From: Gallaecimonas pentaromativorans
GTDB lineage: Bacteria; Pseudomonadota; Gammaproteobacteria; Enterobacterales; Gallaecimonadaceae
Length of the DNA: 64,000 nucleotides
Assembly: GCF_003751625.1 (NCBI RefSeq)
Contig: NZ_RJUL01000007.1
Location: 62,001-126,000, forward strand
Direction: 5' to 3'
Both the position numbers and the translations under genes were made by a program. Numbering within the stretch: the stretch's first letter is position 1; each line of letters begins with the position of its first letter. This document shows positions 43,865 through 52,458 of this stretch, piece after piece. The notes beneath the pieces were generated by a model. The model did not search any database. It saw only the letters and a program-made list of their open reading frames with translations, and had not been told where the DNA came from.

Positions 43865-45106
43865 ATGGACAGCCCGCTTTCGCTGCAGCGCCTCAAAACC
43901 TTCCCGCTGCTGGTGTGGATAACCCTCTGGGGCACCTTTGTCAGCCGCGGCACCTTCTTTATGGTCTGGCCCTTCCTGGCAGTACTGCTGCACCAGGATT
44001 TTGGCCTCAACCCGCTGCAAATCGGCCTTATCCTCAGCCTGGCGGCGGTGGCTGGCAGCATACTCGGCTTTTATGTCAGCGCCTTGTCCGACCGCTTTGG
44101 CCGCAAGGCGGTGCTGTACTGCGCCGGCCTTTTAAACGCCCTGGCCTTTGGGGTGCTGGCCAGCGCCCACAGCATCACCGGCTATGTGCTGGGTATCATG
44201 CTCACCTCCGTTGGCCGGGCCACCTTTGAACCTGCCGCCCAGGCGCTGATGGGCGACCAACTGCCCGATGCCAAATCCCGGGAGCTGGCCCTGCAACTGC
44301 GCTACTTTCTTATCAACCTCGGGGGCGCTCTGGGGCCTTTGCTGGGGGTCTGGGCGGGGCTGACTGCCCAGCAGTCCACCTTTTATCTCACCAGTGCCAG
44401 CTATGTGCTGTTGGTGGCGCTGCTAGCCTGGGCCTTTGGCCGGGGTTATCGCCGGGAAGACACCAGCCTTGCCCGCCAGGGGTTCGGCCAGACCCTATCT
44501 CTGCTGCGCCAGGACCACAGCTTTTTGCTGCTGATCCTGGCCAATATTCTGCTGATGTTCGTGTTTGCCCATATCGACTCCTCGCTCATTCAATACCTGA
44601 CCCTGGCCCAGGTGCCGAAGCTGATAGAGCTTATTTCGATGCTCATTCTGGTAAACGCGGTAACGGTGATGGTGCTGCAGTTTCCGCTCCTTAAAATGAT
44701 GGCGCGGATGCCTGTGGCCAAGCGCATGCAGATTGGTCTGGTACTGATGGGCGCCGCCCAGCTCTGGTATGCCTTTAACCCCATGAGCGCCTACTGGGGC
44801 TGGATTGGCGCGACCTTGGTGCTGAGCCTGGGGGAAGTGATCCTCTTTCCCAACATCAACGTGCAAATCGACTCCATGGCGCCGCCAAGACTGCGCGGCG
44901 CCTACTTCGGGGCCGGTAACCTTTTTTCCATCGGCTGGTCGATGGCACCGTTGGTGGGGGGCTGGATGCTCGAGCACTACTCCGGCCGGGCTTTGTATCT
45001 CGCCATGGCCGCCTGCACCCTGCTGGTGATGGTGCTCTACGTGCTGGCCGGCCGCCTGCCAAGACCCAAATGGCTGGAAGCGGAGCTGGCCCAAAGCAAG
45101 GGTTGA
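43865..45106 (+). CDS. MFS transporter (12 helices)
   Basis: This 413-residue major facilitator protein has the motif-A-like SALSDRFGRKAVL between helices 2 and 3 and twelve hydrophobic segments. The profile resembles the MdtH-like drug-efflux branch. The substrate is unknown. The gene ends four bases before the convergent LysR gene. Confidence 0.87.
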   Translation: MDSPLSLQRLKTFPLLVWITLWGTFVSRGTFFMVWPFLAVLLHQDFGLNPLQIGLILSLAAVAGSILGFYVSALSDRFGRKAVLYCAGLLNALAFGVLASAHSITGYVLGIMLTSVGRATFEPAAQALMGDQLPDAKSRELALQLRYFLINLGGALGPLLGVWAGLTAQQSTFYLTSASYVLLVALLAWAFGRGYRREDTSLARQGFGQTLSLLRQDHSFLLLILANILLMFVFAHIDSSLIQYLTLAQVPKLIELISMLILVNAVTVMVLQFPLLKMMARMPVAKRMQIGLVLMGAAQLWYAFNPMSAYWGWIGATLVLSLGEVILFPNINVQIDSMAPPRLRGAYFGAGNLFSIGWSMAPLVGGWMLEHYSGRALYLAMAACTLLVMVLYVLAGRLPRPKWLEAELAQSKG

Positions 45107-45110
45107 GCCC

Positions 45111-46049
45111 TCAGCCCCTGCTTTTTTGCGGCGGTTCGGGAAGGTACTGCTCCCATTCGGGGTGGTCGCCAAAGCGCTGGCTGAGAAAGTCGATAAAGCC
45201 GCGCACCCTGGGTGAAAGGTGGCGGGTTTGCGGGTAGAGGGCGTAGATCCCCATCTGGTACCAGCGATATTCGGTCAATAGCGGCACCAGCAGCCCCTGG
45301 CGCATCGCCTGGAAGGTGATAAAGCTGGGCTCGCACAAGACCCCCAGCCCGGCGATGGCGGCGTGGCGCAAGGCGTCGCCATTGCTGGCCCTGAGTCTTA
45401 TCGGCACCTTGACGCTACAGCGCTGGCCGCTTTGGTCAAAGTACAACCACTGGCCGGGGGCCTTGAGGTTGGCATAGCAAAGCCCCTGGTGATGGGCGAG
45501 ATCGTCCGGCGTCTCGGGCCGCCCAAAACGCTGCAGATAATCGGGGGAAGCGGCCACCACATGGCTGACCGGCGCCAGCTTGCGGGCGATATAGCTTGAA
45601 TCCCCCAGCTCGCCGATACGAATGGCCACGTCTATCCCCTCTGCCACCAAGTCCACCCGCCTGTCGTTCATATCCAAATCCACCAGCACCTTGGGGTGCA
45701 GGTGCATAAACTCAGTAATGGCTGGCACCAGGTGAGACACCCCAAAGCTCCAGGGCGCGGCGATGCGCAGCCTGCCGCTCAGCTCGCTGGCCCGGCTGGA
45801 CAAGCCGCGCTCCGCTTCGTCGAGGTCATCGAGGATCTGCACGCAGCGCTCAAAGTAGGCCCGGCCGTCTTCGGTCAGGGTCATGCTGCGGGTGGTGCGG
45901 TGCAACAGCTGGGTGCCCAGCCTCGCCTCCAATTCTTTTAAGCGCCGGCTCACTGCCGAGTTGGCGAGGTTGAGGCGGTTGGCGGCCTGGGTGGCGCTGC
46001 CGGCCCTCACCAGTTCGACAAAGATGCGGATCTGTTCCAGCTGATTCAT
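45111..46049 (-). CDS. LysR-family regulator divergent from SDR gene
   Basis: This 312-residue LysR of the CrgA/DmlR-like group starts MNQLEQIRIFVELVRAGS, has the HTH AANRLNLANSAVSRRLKELEARL and the wing LHRTTRSMTLTEDGR. The effector domain follows. It is divergent from the short-chain dehydrogenase at 46162, with 112 bp between them, and is its likely regulator. Confidence 0.88.
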   Translation of the reverse strand: MNQLEQIRIFVELVRAGSATQAANRLNLANSAVSRRLKELEARLGTQLLHRTTRSMTLTEDGRAYFERCVQILDDLDEAERGLSSRASELSGRLRIAAPWSFGVSHLVPAITEFMHLHPKVLVDLDMNDRRVDLVAEGIDVAIRIGELGDSSYIARKLAPVSHVVAASPDYLQRFGRPETPDDLAHHQGLCYANLKAPGQWLYFDQSGQRCSVKVPIRLRASNGDALRHAAIAGLGVLCEPSFITFQAMRQGLLVPLLTEYRWYQMGIYALYPQTRHLSPRVRGFIDFLSQRFGDHPEWEQYLPEPPQKSRG

Positions 46050-46161
46050 GGGATTTTTCTGACTTCCAGAAAGATGATTTGAATTTTAGGCTGTTTTTCC
46101 TTCTGTGGTTAAGGAATAGCCTGAGTGCGTCCTAATTAACTCCCTTACCGAGGAAATACTG

Positions 46162-46875
46162 ATGAACACTCTGACAGCGAAAAAAGCCCTGGTCCTGGGT
46201 GGCAGCCGTGGCATCGGCGCCGCCATCGTCAACCGCCTGAGCGCCGAAGGCGCCTACCTCACCTTTACCTACGCCGGCTCGGCGCAAGCCGCCAAAGCCC
46301 TGGCCGACAGCACCGCCAGCCAGGCCGTGCAGGTAGACAGCAGCGAGCGCGACCAGCTCACCGCCTTTATCGACAGCCAAGGCCCCCTGGATATCCTGGT
46401 GATCAACGCCGGCACCCTGCTGATGGGCGACCCCCTGACCCTGGCTGCCGACGACGTAGACCGCATGATAGACATCAACGTCAGGGCCCCTTATCACGCC
46501 GCCGTGGCTGCCGCCCGGCAGATGAAAGACGGCGGGCGCATCATCGTTATCGGCTCGGTCAACGGCGACCGCATGCCCATGGCCGGTGCCAGCGCCTACG
46601 CCCTCACCAAATCGGCCCTGCAAGGCATGGTGCGCGGCCTGGCTCGTGACCTTGGCGAGCGCGGCATCACCGTCAATAACGTCCAGCCCGGCCCGGTAGA
46701 TACCGACATGAACCCGGCCGAAGGCCCCTTCAGCGAGCTGATGCATTCCTTCATGGCCATCAAACGCCACGGCAAGCCCGAGGAAATCGCCGCCCTGGTG
46801 GCCTTCTTGGCCGGGCCGGAAGCCGGTTATATCACCGGTGCTCAGCACACCATCGACGGCGGCTTTGGCGCCTGA
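46162..46875 (+). CDS. Short-chain dehydrogenase/reductase
   Basis: This 237-residue classical SDR has the nucleotide-binding GGSRGIG at residues 13-19, the NAG of INAGTLL near residue 83, and the catalytic SGS-like IGSVNGD, then YALTK with Tyr and Lys near 150. The C-terminal ITGAQHTIDGGFGA is typical of FabG-like reductases. The substrate is unknown. A GAGG ribosome site and ATG 46162 mark the start; a terminator follows within 45 bp. Confidence 0.9.
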   Translation: MNTLTAKKALVLGGSRGIGAAIVNRLSAEGAYLTFTYAGSAQAAKALADSTASQAVQVDSSERDQLTAFIDSQGPLDILVINAGTLLMGDPLTLAADDVDRMIDINVRAPYHAAVAAARQMKDGGRIIVIGSVNGDRMPMAGASAYALTKSALQGMVRGLARDLGERGITVNNVQPGPVDTDMNPAEGPFSELMHSFMAIKRHGKPEEIAALVAFLAGPEAGYITGAQHTIDGGFGA

Positions 46876-46918
46876 GGCCGTCACCCTAGGCGGTGCCGGA
46901 CAGGGCTGGCCGCAGAGC

Positions 46919-46950
46919 AACAAAAAACCCGCCGCGGCGGGTTTTTTGTT
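46919..46950. terminator. Bidirectional terminator between SDR and qmcA
   Basis: The perfect stem AACAAAAAACCCGCC/GGCGGGTTTTTTGTT with a 2-base loop lies between convergent genes and has T runs on both strands. Confidence 0.92.
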
Positions 46951-47809
46951 ATTTCATCACGCCCCCCATTAGGGCACGAATAGCGGCTGGGATGTCTCCC
47001 GGCAATATCACCAACTTGCTATTGGGGGAGGTGGACATGTCTTTCATGGCGTCCACGTAGCGCTCTCCCAGCAGGTACATCACCGGCAATTCGTTATTTT
47101 TGACCGCTTCGGAGACCTTTTCGATGGCCGCTTGGCTGGCGGTAGCTAACACCACTTGGGCCTCGGCATCACGACGGGACGCTTCCAGACGGCCTTCGGC
47201 CTGCAAGATGGCAGCGGCTTTTTCACCGTCGGCGCGGGTTACTGTGGCGCGGCGGCCCCGCTCGGCGGCGGCTTGTTCTTCCATGGCTTTTTGCATGGTA
47301 GGGGACGGATTGATGTCTTGAATTTCGACGGTCTTGAGGGTGATGCCCCAGTCGGCGATGTCGTCGGAGATGGCCCCCTTGAGCTTGGCCTTGATGGCGT
47401 CACGGTTGGACAAGGCATCGTCCAGATCCATTTCCCCAATAATGGAACGCAGGGAAGTTTGCACCAGGTTCTGGATGGCAAAGGCGTAGTTCTCAACGCC
47501 GTAAACGGCCTTTTCCGGGGAGACGATGTTGATGTAAGCCACGGCGTTGGCAATGATCACTGCGTTGTCGCGGGTGATCACTTCCTGTGAGGGAATATCC
47601 AGCACAATGTCCTTGGTGGTGACCTTGTACGCCACCATATCGACATAGGGGATCACAAAATGCAGGCCGGGGCCCAGGGTGCGGCTGAATTTACCCAGAC
47701 GCTGGATCACGTACTTGCTGCCTTGGGGAACTATCTTGACCCCCATAAAGATGGTGATCAGCACCAGCAATACAAACACCACAGCGATGCTCATTCCGTT
47801 GAAAAGCAT
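46949..47809 (-). CDS. qmcA: SPFH/stomatin-family membrane protein (QmcA-like)
   Basis: This 286-residue protein has one N-terminal membrane helix (about 5-25), an SPFH/band-7 domain (VPQGSKYVIQRLGKFSRTLGPG, then about 40-200), and a coiled-coil Ala/Glu/Arg-rich segment (about 175-235). QmcA-like proteins form large oligomeric cages in the inner membrane. The NfeD gene lies 36 bp upstream in the same direction, the usual SPFH-NfeD pair. Confidence 0.9.
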   Translation of the reverse strand: MLFNGMSIAVVFVLLVLITIFMGVKIVPQGSKYVIQRLGKFSRTLGPGLHFVIPYVDMVAYKVTTKDIVLDIPSQEVITRDNAVIIANAVAYINIVSPEKAVYGVENYAFAIQNLVQTSLRSIIGEMDLDDALSNRDAIKAKLKGAISDDIADWGITLKTVEIQDINPSPTMQKAMEEQAAAERGRRATVTRADGEKAAAILQAEGRLEASRRDAEAQVVLATASQAAIEKVSEAVKNNELPVMYLLGERYVDAMKDMSTSPNSKLVILPGDIPAAIRALMGGVMK

Positions 47810-47845
47810 GAATATATCCTTGGTTTGATGGGCAGCGGCGCTGCC

Positions 47846-48298
47846 TCAGCGTTTTTCGACGATCAGGGTGTTGCCCGAAATATCGGTAACATAAACCCGA
47901 TCACCCAGCGCAACAGTGTTGCGGCAGATAAAAGGCCATTCGTCATCGCCCAGCAGGGGGGTGGTAAAACGCACCACTCCTCTTTTGTCGTCAACCGGCA
48001 AGACGATAACCTGGCCCACTTCGCCTTTAATGGCTTCGCTGGCATTACCCGCCTTGCTTTTATCGGCCATCAATGGCTTTAGGTAGCGGAACCAGAGCAG
48101 CGTAAACACAATGGAGCTAAGGGCCCAAAGCACCAGTTGCCAAGGCAGGGGCAGCGCCGGAAAAACCCCCATCAGCCCGGCTACGACCAGAGCCCCGAGG
48201 CCAAACCAGAACAGGGTAAAGGAGGCGAGAAACATCTCGGCGATGATCAGCACCATGCCAAACACCAGCCAATGCCAGTATTGAAGTTCAAATTCCAT
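47846..48298 (-). CDS. NfeD-family membrane protein
   Basis: This 150-residue protein has membrane segments at about 6-27 (WHWLVFGMVLIIAEMFLASF), 30-48 and 55-72 and a C-terminal OB-fold-like domain (about 85-150, GEVGQVIVLPVD to VYVTDISGNTLIVEK). It corresponds to the short NfeD-1b type (E. coli YbbJ) that partners stomatin-like proteins. It precedes the qmcA-like gene. Confidence 0.88.
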   Translation of the reverse strand: MEFELQYWHWLVFGMVLIIAEMFLASFTLFWFGLGALVVAGLMGVFPALPLPWQLVLWALSSIVFTLLWFRYLKPLMADKSKAGNASEAIKGEVGQVIVLPVDDKRGVVRFTTPLLGDDEWPFICRNTVALGDRVYVTDISGNTLIVEKR

Positions 48299-48360
48299 TT
48301 GCGCTACCGGTTATAAACCCGGCTCCATAGTCCGGCAAAGGCTGCACTTAAGCAAGCAAG

Positions 48361-48909
48361 TCAAAGGCCCAGCAGGCTATCAAGCATGGAAAGCACACGC
48401 GGGTCGTCTGGGGTGATGTCGGGGCGGAAACGCCCTACCACCTGGCCGTGGCCATCAATCAGAAACTTCTCGAAGTTCCACATGATTTGCCGGGCATCAT
48501 GGTGCAGCAGGCCCATCTCGGTGAGCCGGGTTTTGAGCTGGCTGTCGACATTGCCGGTGGCCTGGGGCTGCTCGGCGATCATGGCGGCAAAGAGCGGGTG
48601 AATATCATCGCCCTGCACCGATACCTTGGCGGCCATGGGGAAGGTCACCCCGTACTGGCCGGTGCAGAACTGGGCTATTTCTTGCTCGCTGCCGGGCTCC
48701 TGGCCAAGAAAGTTGTTGGCGGGAAAGCCGATAATCTCAAAGCCCTTGTCGCGGTAGCTGGCATAGAGCTTTTGCAAGCCTTGGTACTGTGGGGTGAGGC
48801 CGCATTTGGAGGCCACGTTGACCACCAGCAGCACCTTGCCGGCAAAGTCCTTGAGGGTCGCTGCCTTGCCGTCAATCAGGGTAAAGGGAATGGCATTCAG
48901 GGCTGTCAT
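48361..48909 (-). CDS. Glutathione peroxidase-family thiol peroxidase
   Basis: This 182-residue enzyme starts at ATG 48909 (AAGGAG upstream). The catalytic cysteine is Cys36 in VNVASKCGLTPQY, with FPANNFLGQEPGS for the Gln and IMWNFEKFLID for the Trp-Asn of the family. It uses cysteine in place of selenocysteine and is expected to reduce hydroperoxides with thioredoxin or glutathione as partner. It has no signal peptide. Confidence 0.92.
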   Translation of the reverse strand: MTALNAIPFTLIDGKAATLKDFAGKVLLVVNVASKCGLTPQYQGLQKLYASYRDKGFEIIGFPANNFLGQEPGSEQEIAQFCTGQYGVTFPMAAKVSVQGDDIHPLFAAMIAEQPQATGNVDSQLKTRLTEMGLLHHDARQIMWNFEKFLIDGHGQVVGRFRPDITPDDPRVLSMLDSLLGL

Positions 48910-48997
48910 GGTGGTCTCCTTGGGTGAATACTGTCCTATCAAAGCGGTTTGGCGCCAGGCCGGCCATGATGTTGATCAAAGCCGGCGCGGCAAAGCG

Positions 48998-49396
48998 TTA
49001 GTTGGCGCCGTCTTGCTGGCGCTGCTGGTATTGCAGCTGGGCACCGGTAATGGCGGTGACGTTGTCTTCCACCCAGCGGTTAAGGGTACGGATGGGGCCG
49101 CTTAGCGAGGCGCCCAGTTCGGTGAGCTGATATTCCACCTGCGGCGGCACCTCGGGGTAGGCGATGCGCTCCACCAGGCCAAAACGCTCCATGCGGCGCA
49201 GGGTCTGGCTCAGCATCTTCTCGGAGATGCCGTTTACCCGACGGCGCAGCTCGCCGGTGCGGCACGGCGCTTTGTCGGACAGCGCATACATCAGCAGCAG
49301 GGTCCATTTGTCGGCCAGCACCTCCAATATGTGGCGGGCCGGGCAGCCTTTACTCAGCACATCGGGGGGCAGGCACAAAGGAGCGGTTTGGGTCAT
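48998..49396 (-). CDS. HxlR-family transcriptional regulator
   Basis: This 132-residue winged-helix protein has the HxlR pattern. It begins with CPARHILEVLADKWTLLLMYAL, then RTGELRRRVNGISEKMLSQTLRRMERFGLVER and the wing PQVEYQLTELG. A cysteine just before the domain is common and sometimes redox-active. It is divergent from the glutathione S-transferase gene, 108 bp apart, and likely regulates it. ATG 49396 is preferred; GTG/ATG choices upstream exist. Confidence 0.88.
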   Translation of the reverse strand: MTQTAPLCLPPDVLSKGCPARHILEVLADKWTLLLMYALSDKAPCRTGELRRRVNGISEKMLSQTLRRMERFGLVERIAYPEVPPQVEYQLTELGASLSGPIRTLNRWVEDNVTAITGAQLQYQQRQQDGAN

Positions 49397-49504
49397 CACT
49401 TCAACAATGTCATGCAAAACTAACCAAACGGTAAGTACTTGTTAGCCAGAAAGCAACGGTTACACTGACCAACCAGAGACCCTTGCATCAAAAAAGGAAA
49501 GCCG

Positions 49505-50107
49505 ATGAAGCTCTATTACAAGCCAGGTACCTGTGCCCTCGCGCCCCATATCGTGCTCGAAGAACTGGAACTGGACCACAGCCTGGTCAAGGTCGATTTG
49601 AAGGACAAAACCACCGAAACCGGCGACGATTTCCTGGCCATCAACGGCAAGGGTTATGTCCCGGCGCTGGAGATGGACAACGGCCATATCCTCACCGAGG
49701 GCGTGGTTATCTCCCAATACTTGGCTGACCTGGACCCGGAAGCGGCGCTGATCCCGGCCAGTGGCGAAGCCCGTTACCAGTTGCTGAGTATGATGAGTTT
49801 TATCTCTACCGAGCTGCACAAGCCCATGGGCTCGATGTTCAACCCGGCTCAAACCGGCGACTGGAAAGAAGCCACCAAGGCCCTGCTGACCCGCCGCCTG
49901 GACTGGCTGAGCAAGACCCTGGCCGACAAGTCCTTTATCGCCGGCCCCGGCTTTACCGTGGCCGACGCCTATCTCTTTACCGTGCTGAGCTGGGCCCAGG
50001 TGGTGAATTTCAGTCTCGACCCCTGGCCGACCCTGCAGGCCTACCTTGGCCGCATTGCCGAGCGCCCCGCGGTGCAGCGCGCCCTCAAGGCCGAAGGCCT
50101 GATCTAA
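49505..50107 (+). CDS. Glutathione S-transferase
   Basis: This 200-residue enzyme has a thioredoxin-fold N-terminal domain beginning MKLYYKPGTCALAPHIVLEE, the bacterial beta-class start with Cys10. It carries the cis-Pro strand GYVPALEM and the glutathione-binding LTEGVVISQYL. The helical C-terminal domain ends with a typical ADAYLFTVLSWA motif. It conjugates glutathione to electrophiles in the cytoplasm. A start at 49505 follows AAGGAAAG. It overlaps the convergent GlpD-like gene by four bases. Confidence 0.92.
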   Translation: MKLYYKPGTCALAPHIVLEELELDHSLVKVDLKDKTTETGDDFLAINGKGYVPALEMDNGHILTEGVVISQYLADLDPEAALIPASGEARYQLLSMMSFISTELHKPMGSMFNPAQTGDWKEATKALLTRRLDWLSKTLADKSFIAGPGFTVADAYLFTVLSWAQVVNFSLDPWPTLQAYLGRIAERPAVQRALKAEGLI

Positions 50108-51180
50108 AGATCCTCGTCGACTTTAGCGCACACGGCCCGGGCCAAGGCTCGGGCCGTGGTCCATTTACCGCCGCTCACCGTCAAAACCCGCCCCTGGCTA
50201 CTCAGCACGTATTCGCGGCTAAGCTGGCTTGGGGAAGAAGCGCCCGCCAATAGCGGCCGGACCCCGGCAAAGCTGCCTAGCACCTCGCCATCGGTACGGG
50301 GTTTGAGAAAGTAATGGTTGTAGAGCTGCAACAGGTAGTGGCGCTCTTCGGCCGAGCAGCGCACCGGCTCCCCCAATTGATGGCGCACCTCGGTGGTGCC
50401 CAGCAGGGTGTGCTCCCCGTGGGGCAACACAAACACCACCCGCTCCTCGAACGGCACCTCCAGCATCAGCCCGTGGCTGCGCTGCCCGGGCAGCACCAGA
50501 TGGCTGCCTCTAATCAGGCTCAGCTGCTGGCGCGGCCGCATCGCCGAGTCCACCAGCAGTTTTTGGCTCCAGGGGCCGGCCACGTTGATCACCTGATCAA
50601 ACTGCTCCATGCCGCCATTAATTACCACCAGCCCTTCCGGGTCTATCGCCAGCACCGGTTGCTGTTCGAAGATCTCAACCCCGGCGGCCTGGCACTGCTC
50701 GGCGGCCCAAAGCCCCAGGGCATGGTCGTCCAGCATCTGGCCATCGAAAAAGCAGTAAGCGCCTAGCAGGCCGCGCCGCTCAAGATCAGGCTCCATGGCC
50801 ATTACCGCCTGGTGGCTAAGCCAGCGGTGCCAGCCCAGGCCCTTGCCGAGAGCGAGAGTGTCATAAAGGGTCAAACCCGCCTTTAACAGCCAGCGGGAGC
50901 GCCGGCTGTTGCGATAGATGGGATAGAGAATGGGCAGACGGCGGGTCAGCTCCGGGGCCGCCTTGAGCCACCAGTGGCGCTCGGCCAGAGCCTCTCGCAC
51001 CAGCCGCCATTGGCGCTGCTCCAGATAACGCAGGCCGCCGTGCAGCAGCTTGCTGGAGGCGCTGCTGGTTTCCCCCATCAGTTGGCCCCGCTCGAACAGG
51101 GTAACCTGATGCAGCTGCTTAGCCAGCGCCCAGGCAATGCAGACTCCATTGATACCGCCACCGACAACCGCAACCCGCAT
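50104..51180 (-). CDS. FAD-dependent glycerol-3-phosphate dehydrogenase-like protein, short form
   Basis: This 358-residue flavoprotein has the FAD-binding GGGINGVCIAWALA at residues 7-20 and SSASSKLLHGGLRYLE, the GlpD/GlpA signature. It also has late VSGGKWTTAR, the second FAD-binding block. GlpD proteins run to about 500 residues; here the C-terminal domain is missing and the frame ends shortly after the FAD block, so it is a short type. It would oxidise glycerol 3-phosphate or a related alcohol with electrons going to quinones. Confidence 0.82.
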   Translation of the reverse strand: MRVAVVGGGINGVCIAWALAKQLHQVTLFERGQLMGETSSASSKLLHGGLRYLEQRQWRLVREALAERHWWLKAAPELTRRLPILYPIYRNSRRSRWLLKAGLTLYDTLALGKGLGWHRWLSHQAVMAMEPDLERRGLLGAYCFFDGQMLDDHALGLWAAEQCQAAGVEIFEQQPVLAIDPEGLVVINGGMEQFDQVINVAGPWSQKLLVDSAMRPRQQLSLIRGSHLVLPGQRSHGLMLEVPFEERVVFVLPHGEHTLLGTTEVRHQLGEPVRCSAEERHYLLQLYNHYFLKPRTDGEVLGSFAGVRPLLAGASSPSQLSREYVLSSQGRVLTVSGGKWTTARALARAVCAKVDEDL

Positions 51181-51235
51181 GGCTCCTCCCGCCAGCGCAA
51201 TAACGATTAAATTCTAGGCAAAAACAGCCAGTTGG

Positions 51236-52339
51236 CTATCTTCCTTGATTGGCAAGCTGCATTCGGCGCCGTTTTGCGCCGCGTTGCTTGTGTTTGCGAT
51301 GCCACCACAGATAGCTGCCGGACAGCGCCAAAATCAGCGGCATTGCTCCCACCAGCGCCCACAGCACCTTGGAGATCAGCCCGCCAAAGCTGCCAAAATG
51401 CAGCTCCCGGTAGCTGTCGAGAATGGCGGTGCCAAGGCCCAGCTCGCGGATATCCCAATGGCTTTGGTAGGCGCCGCTATGGGCATCAAAGCTCACCCCG
51501 CTGCCGTAAGCCGAGGCCAGGGGGTTGGCACTGGGAACGGCGCCGTAAAAGCTGATGGCAAAGCCCTTTTCCAGCGGCATCAGCAGGTAAGTGGCTTTGA
51601 ACCCCGGCAGCCGCGCTTGCGCGTCCTGGCGCAGCTGCTCTAGCGGCAGTTGGTCGTTGTAGAGTCGTTCACTGACTGGCAGGTCTTCATGTTCCAGCTC
51701 ATGGGCCACAAACTGGATGTTCCACCACAGGCCGGTAAAGGCCAGGGCCAACAGCACCGGCGAGGCCAGGGTGCCCACTAATTTATGGGTATCACTCAGC
51801 GCCAGGCGCAGATCTTTGCCCCAGCGCAGGGTAAAAAGGCGCCGGTAAAACTGGCGATAGAGCACCAGCCCCGAGATCCCCAGAAACAGCAATATCGCGG
51901 CGTAAAAAGCGCCAAGGGCCATGCCGCCATCCCCCAGCAGCAACTTGAAATGCAGCTCCAGCAGCCAGTCGGTAAAAGGCTCCTCCACCGGCACCGGCTG
52001 GCTTAACAGCTGGCCACGGTAGGGGTCGAGATAGAGCTTGAACCAGTCGCTGCTGTGGCGGCGCACCAGATACACCCTGTCGGCGGTGTGGCCGTCGTCA
52101 AAGATCTCCCAGGAGCCAAGCTCAAAAGCCGGATGCGCGTTGGCCACTTTGGCCGCCAGGGCTTCAAGGGGCTGGCGCGCCAAATCGCCGGGAGCCGCCA
52201 AACGCACCTCATCTGGCCGTAACAGAGCGTCTATTTCGTCTTTAAACACCAGCAGGCTGCCACTTAGGGAAATCACCAACAGCGGCAGCAGCGCAAACAG
52301 CGCCAACCAGGAGTGCAGTTTGAACAGGGATTTACGCAT
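51236..52339 (-). CDS. PepSY-domain inner-membrane protein, likely iron-related
   Basis: This 367-residue protein has membrane helices at about 8-30 (SWLALFALLPLLVISLSGSLLVF), 145-167, 195-218 and 325-345. The PepSY_TM pattern includes KLHSWLALF with its His, ELHFKLLLGDGG, SDTHKLVGTLASPVLLALAFTGL and REL-HFGSFGGL. Such proteins act as ferric-siderophore reductases or related heme-binding electron donors. A Fur-like site lies just upstream (52356), supporting a role in iron acquisition. ATG 52339 is chosen; an in-frame start 21 bases earlier is possible. Confidence 0.82.
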   Translation of the reverse strand: MRKSLFKLHSWLALFALLPLLVISLSGSLLVFKDEIDALLRPDEVRLAAPGDLARQPLEALAAKVANAHPAFELGSWEIFDDGHTADRVYLVRRHSSDWFKLYLDPYRGQLLSQPVPVEEPFTDWLLELHFKLLLGDGGMALGAFYAAILLFLGISGLVLYRQFYRRLFTLRWGKDLRLALSDTHKLVGTLASPVLLALAFTGLWWNIQFVAHELEHEDLPVSERLYNDQLPLEQLRQDAQARLPGFKATYLLMPLEKGFAISFYGAVPSANPLASAYGSGVSFDAHSGAYQSHWDIRELGLGTAILDSYRELHFGSFGGLISKVLWALVGAMPLILALSGSYLWWHRKHKQRGAKRRRMQLANQGR

Positions 52340-52355
52340 GGCCAAACCCAATATT

Positions 52356-52374
52356 GCCAATCATTCTCATTTGA
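52356..52374. promoter_or_regulatory. Fur-box-like site
   Basis: On the minus strand the site reads TCAAATGAGAATGATTGGC and matches the 19-base Fur consensus at about 12 of 19 positions, including the core AATGAnAAT. It lies 17 bp upstream of the PepSY gene, where Fur would block transcription under iron-rich conditions. Confidence 0.6.
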
Positions 52375-52413
52375 GTATTGTGAAGAGCCACTTTGCAGAT
52401 GTCGACGCCAGGC

Positions 52414-52446
52414 ACAAAAAAACCGGCCCACTGGCCGGTTTTTGTC
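52414..52446. terminator. Terminator of the antiporter gene
   Basis: The stem AAAAACCGGCC/GGCCGGTTTTT with a 5-base centre lies just downstream of the gene ending at 52459 on the minus strand, with T runs on both strands. Confidence 0.88.
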
Positions 52447-52458
52447 GTTTACTGGCTA

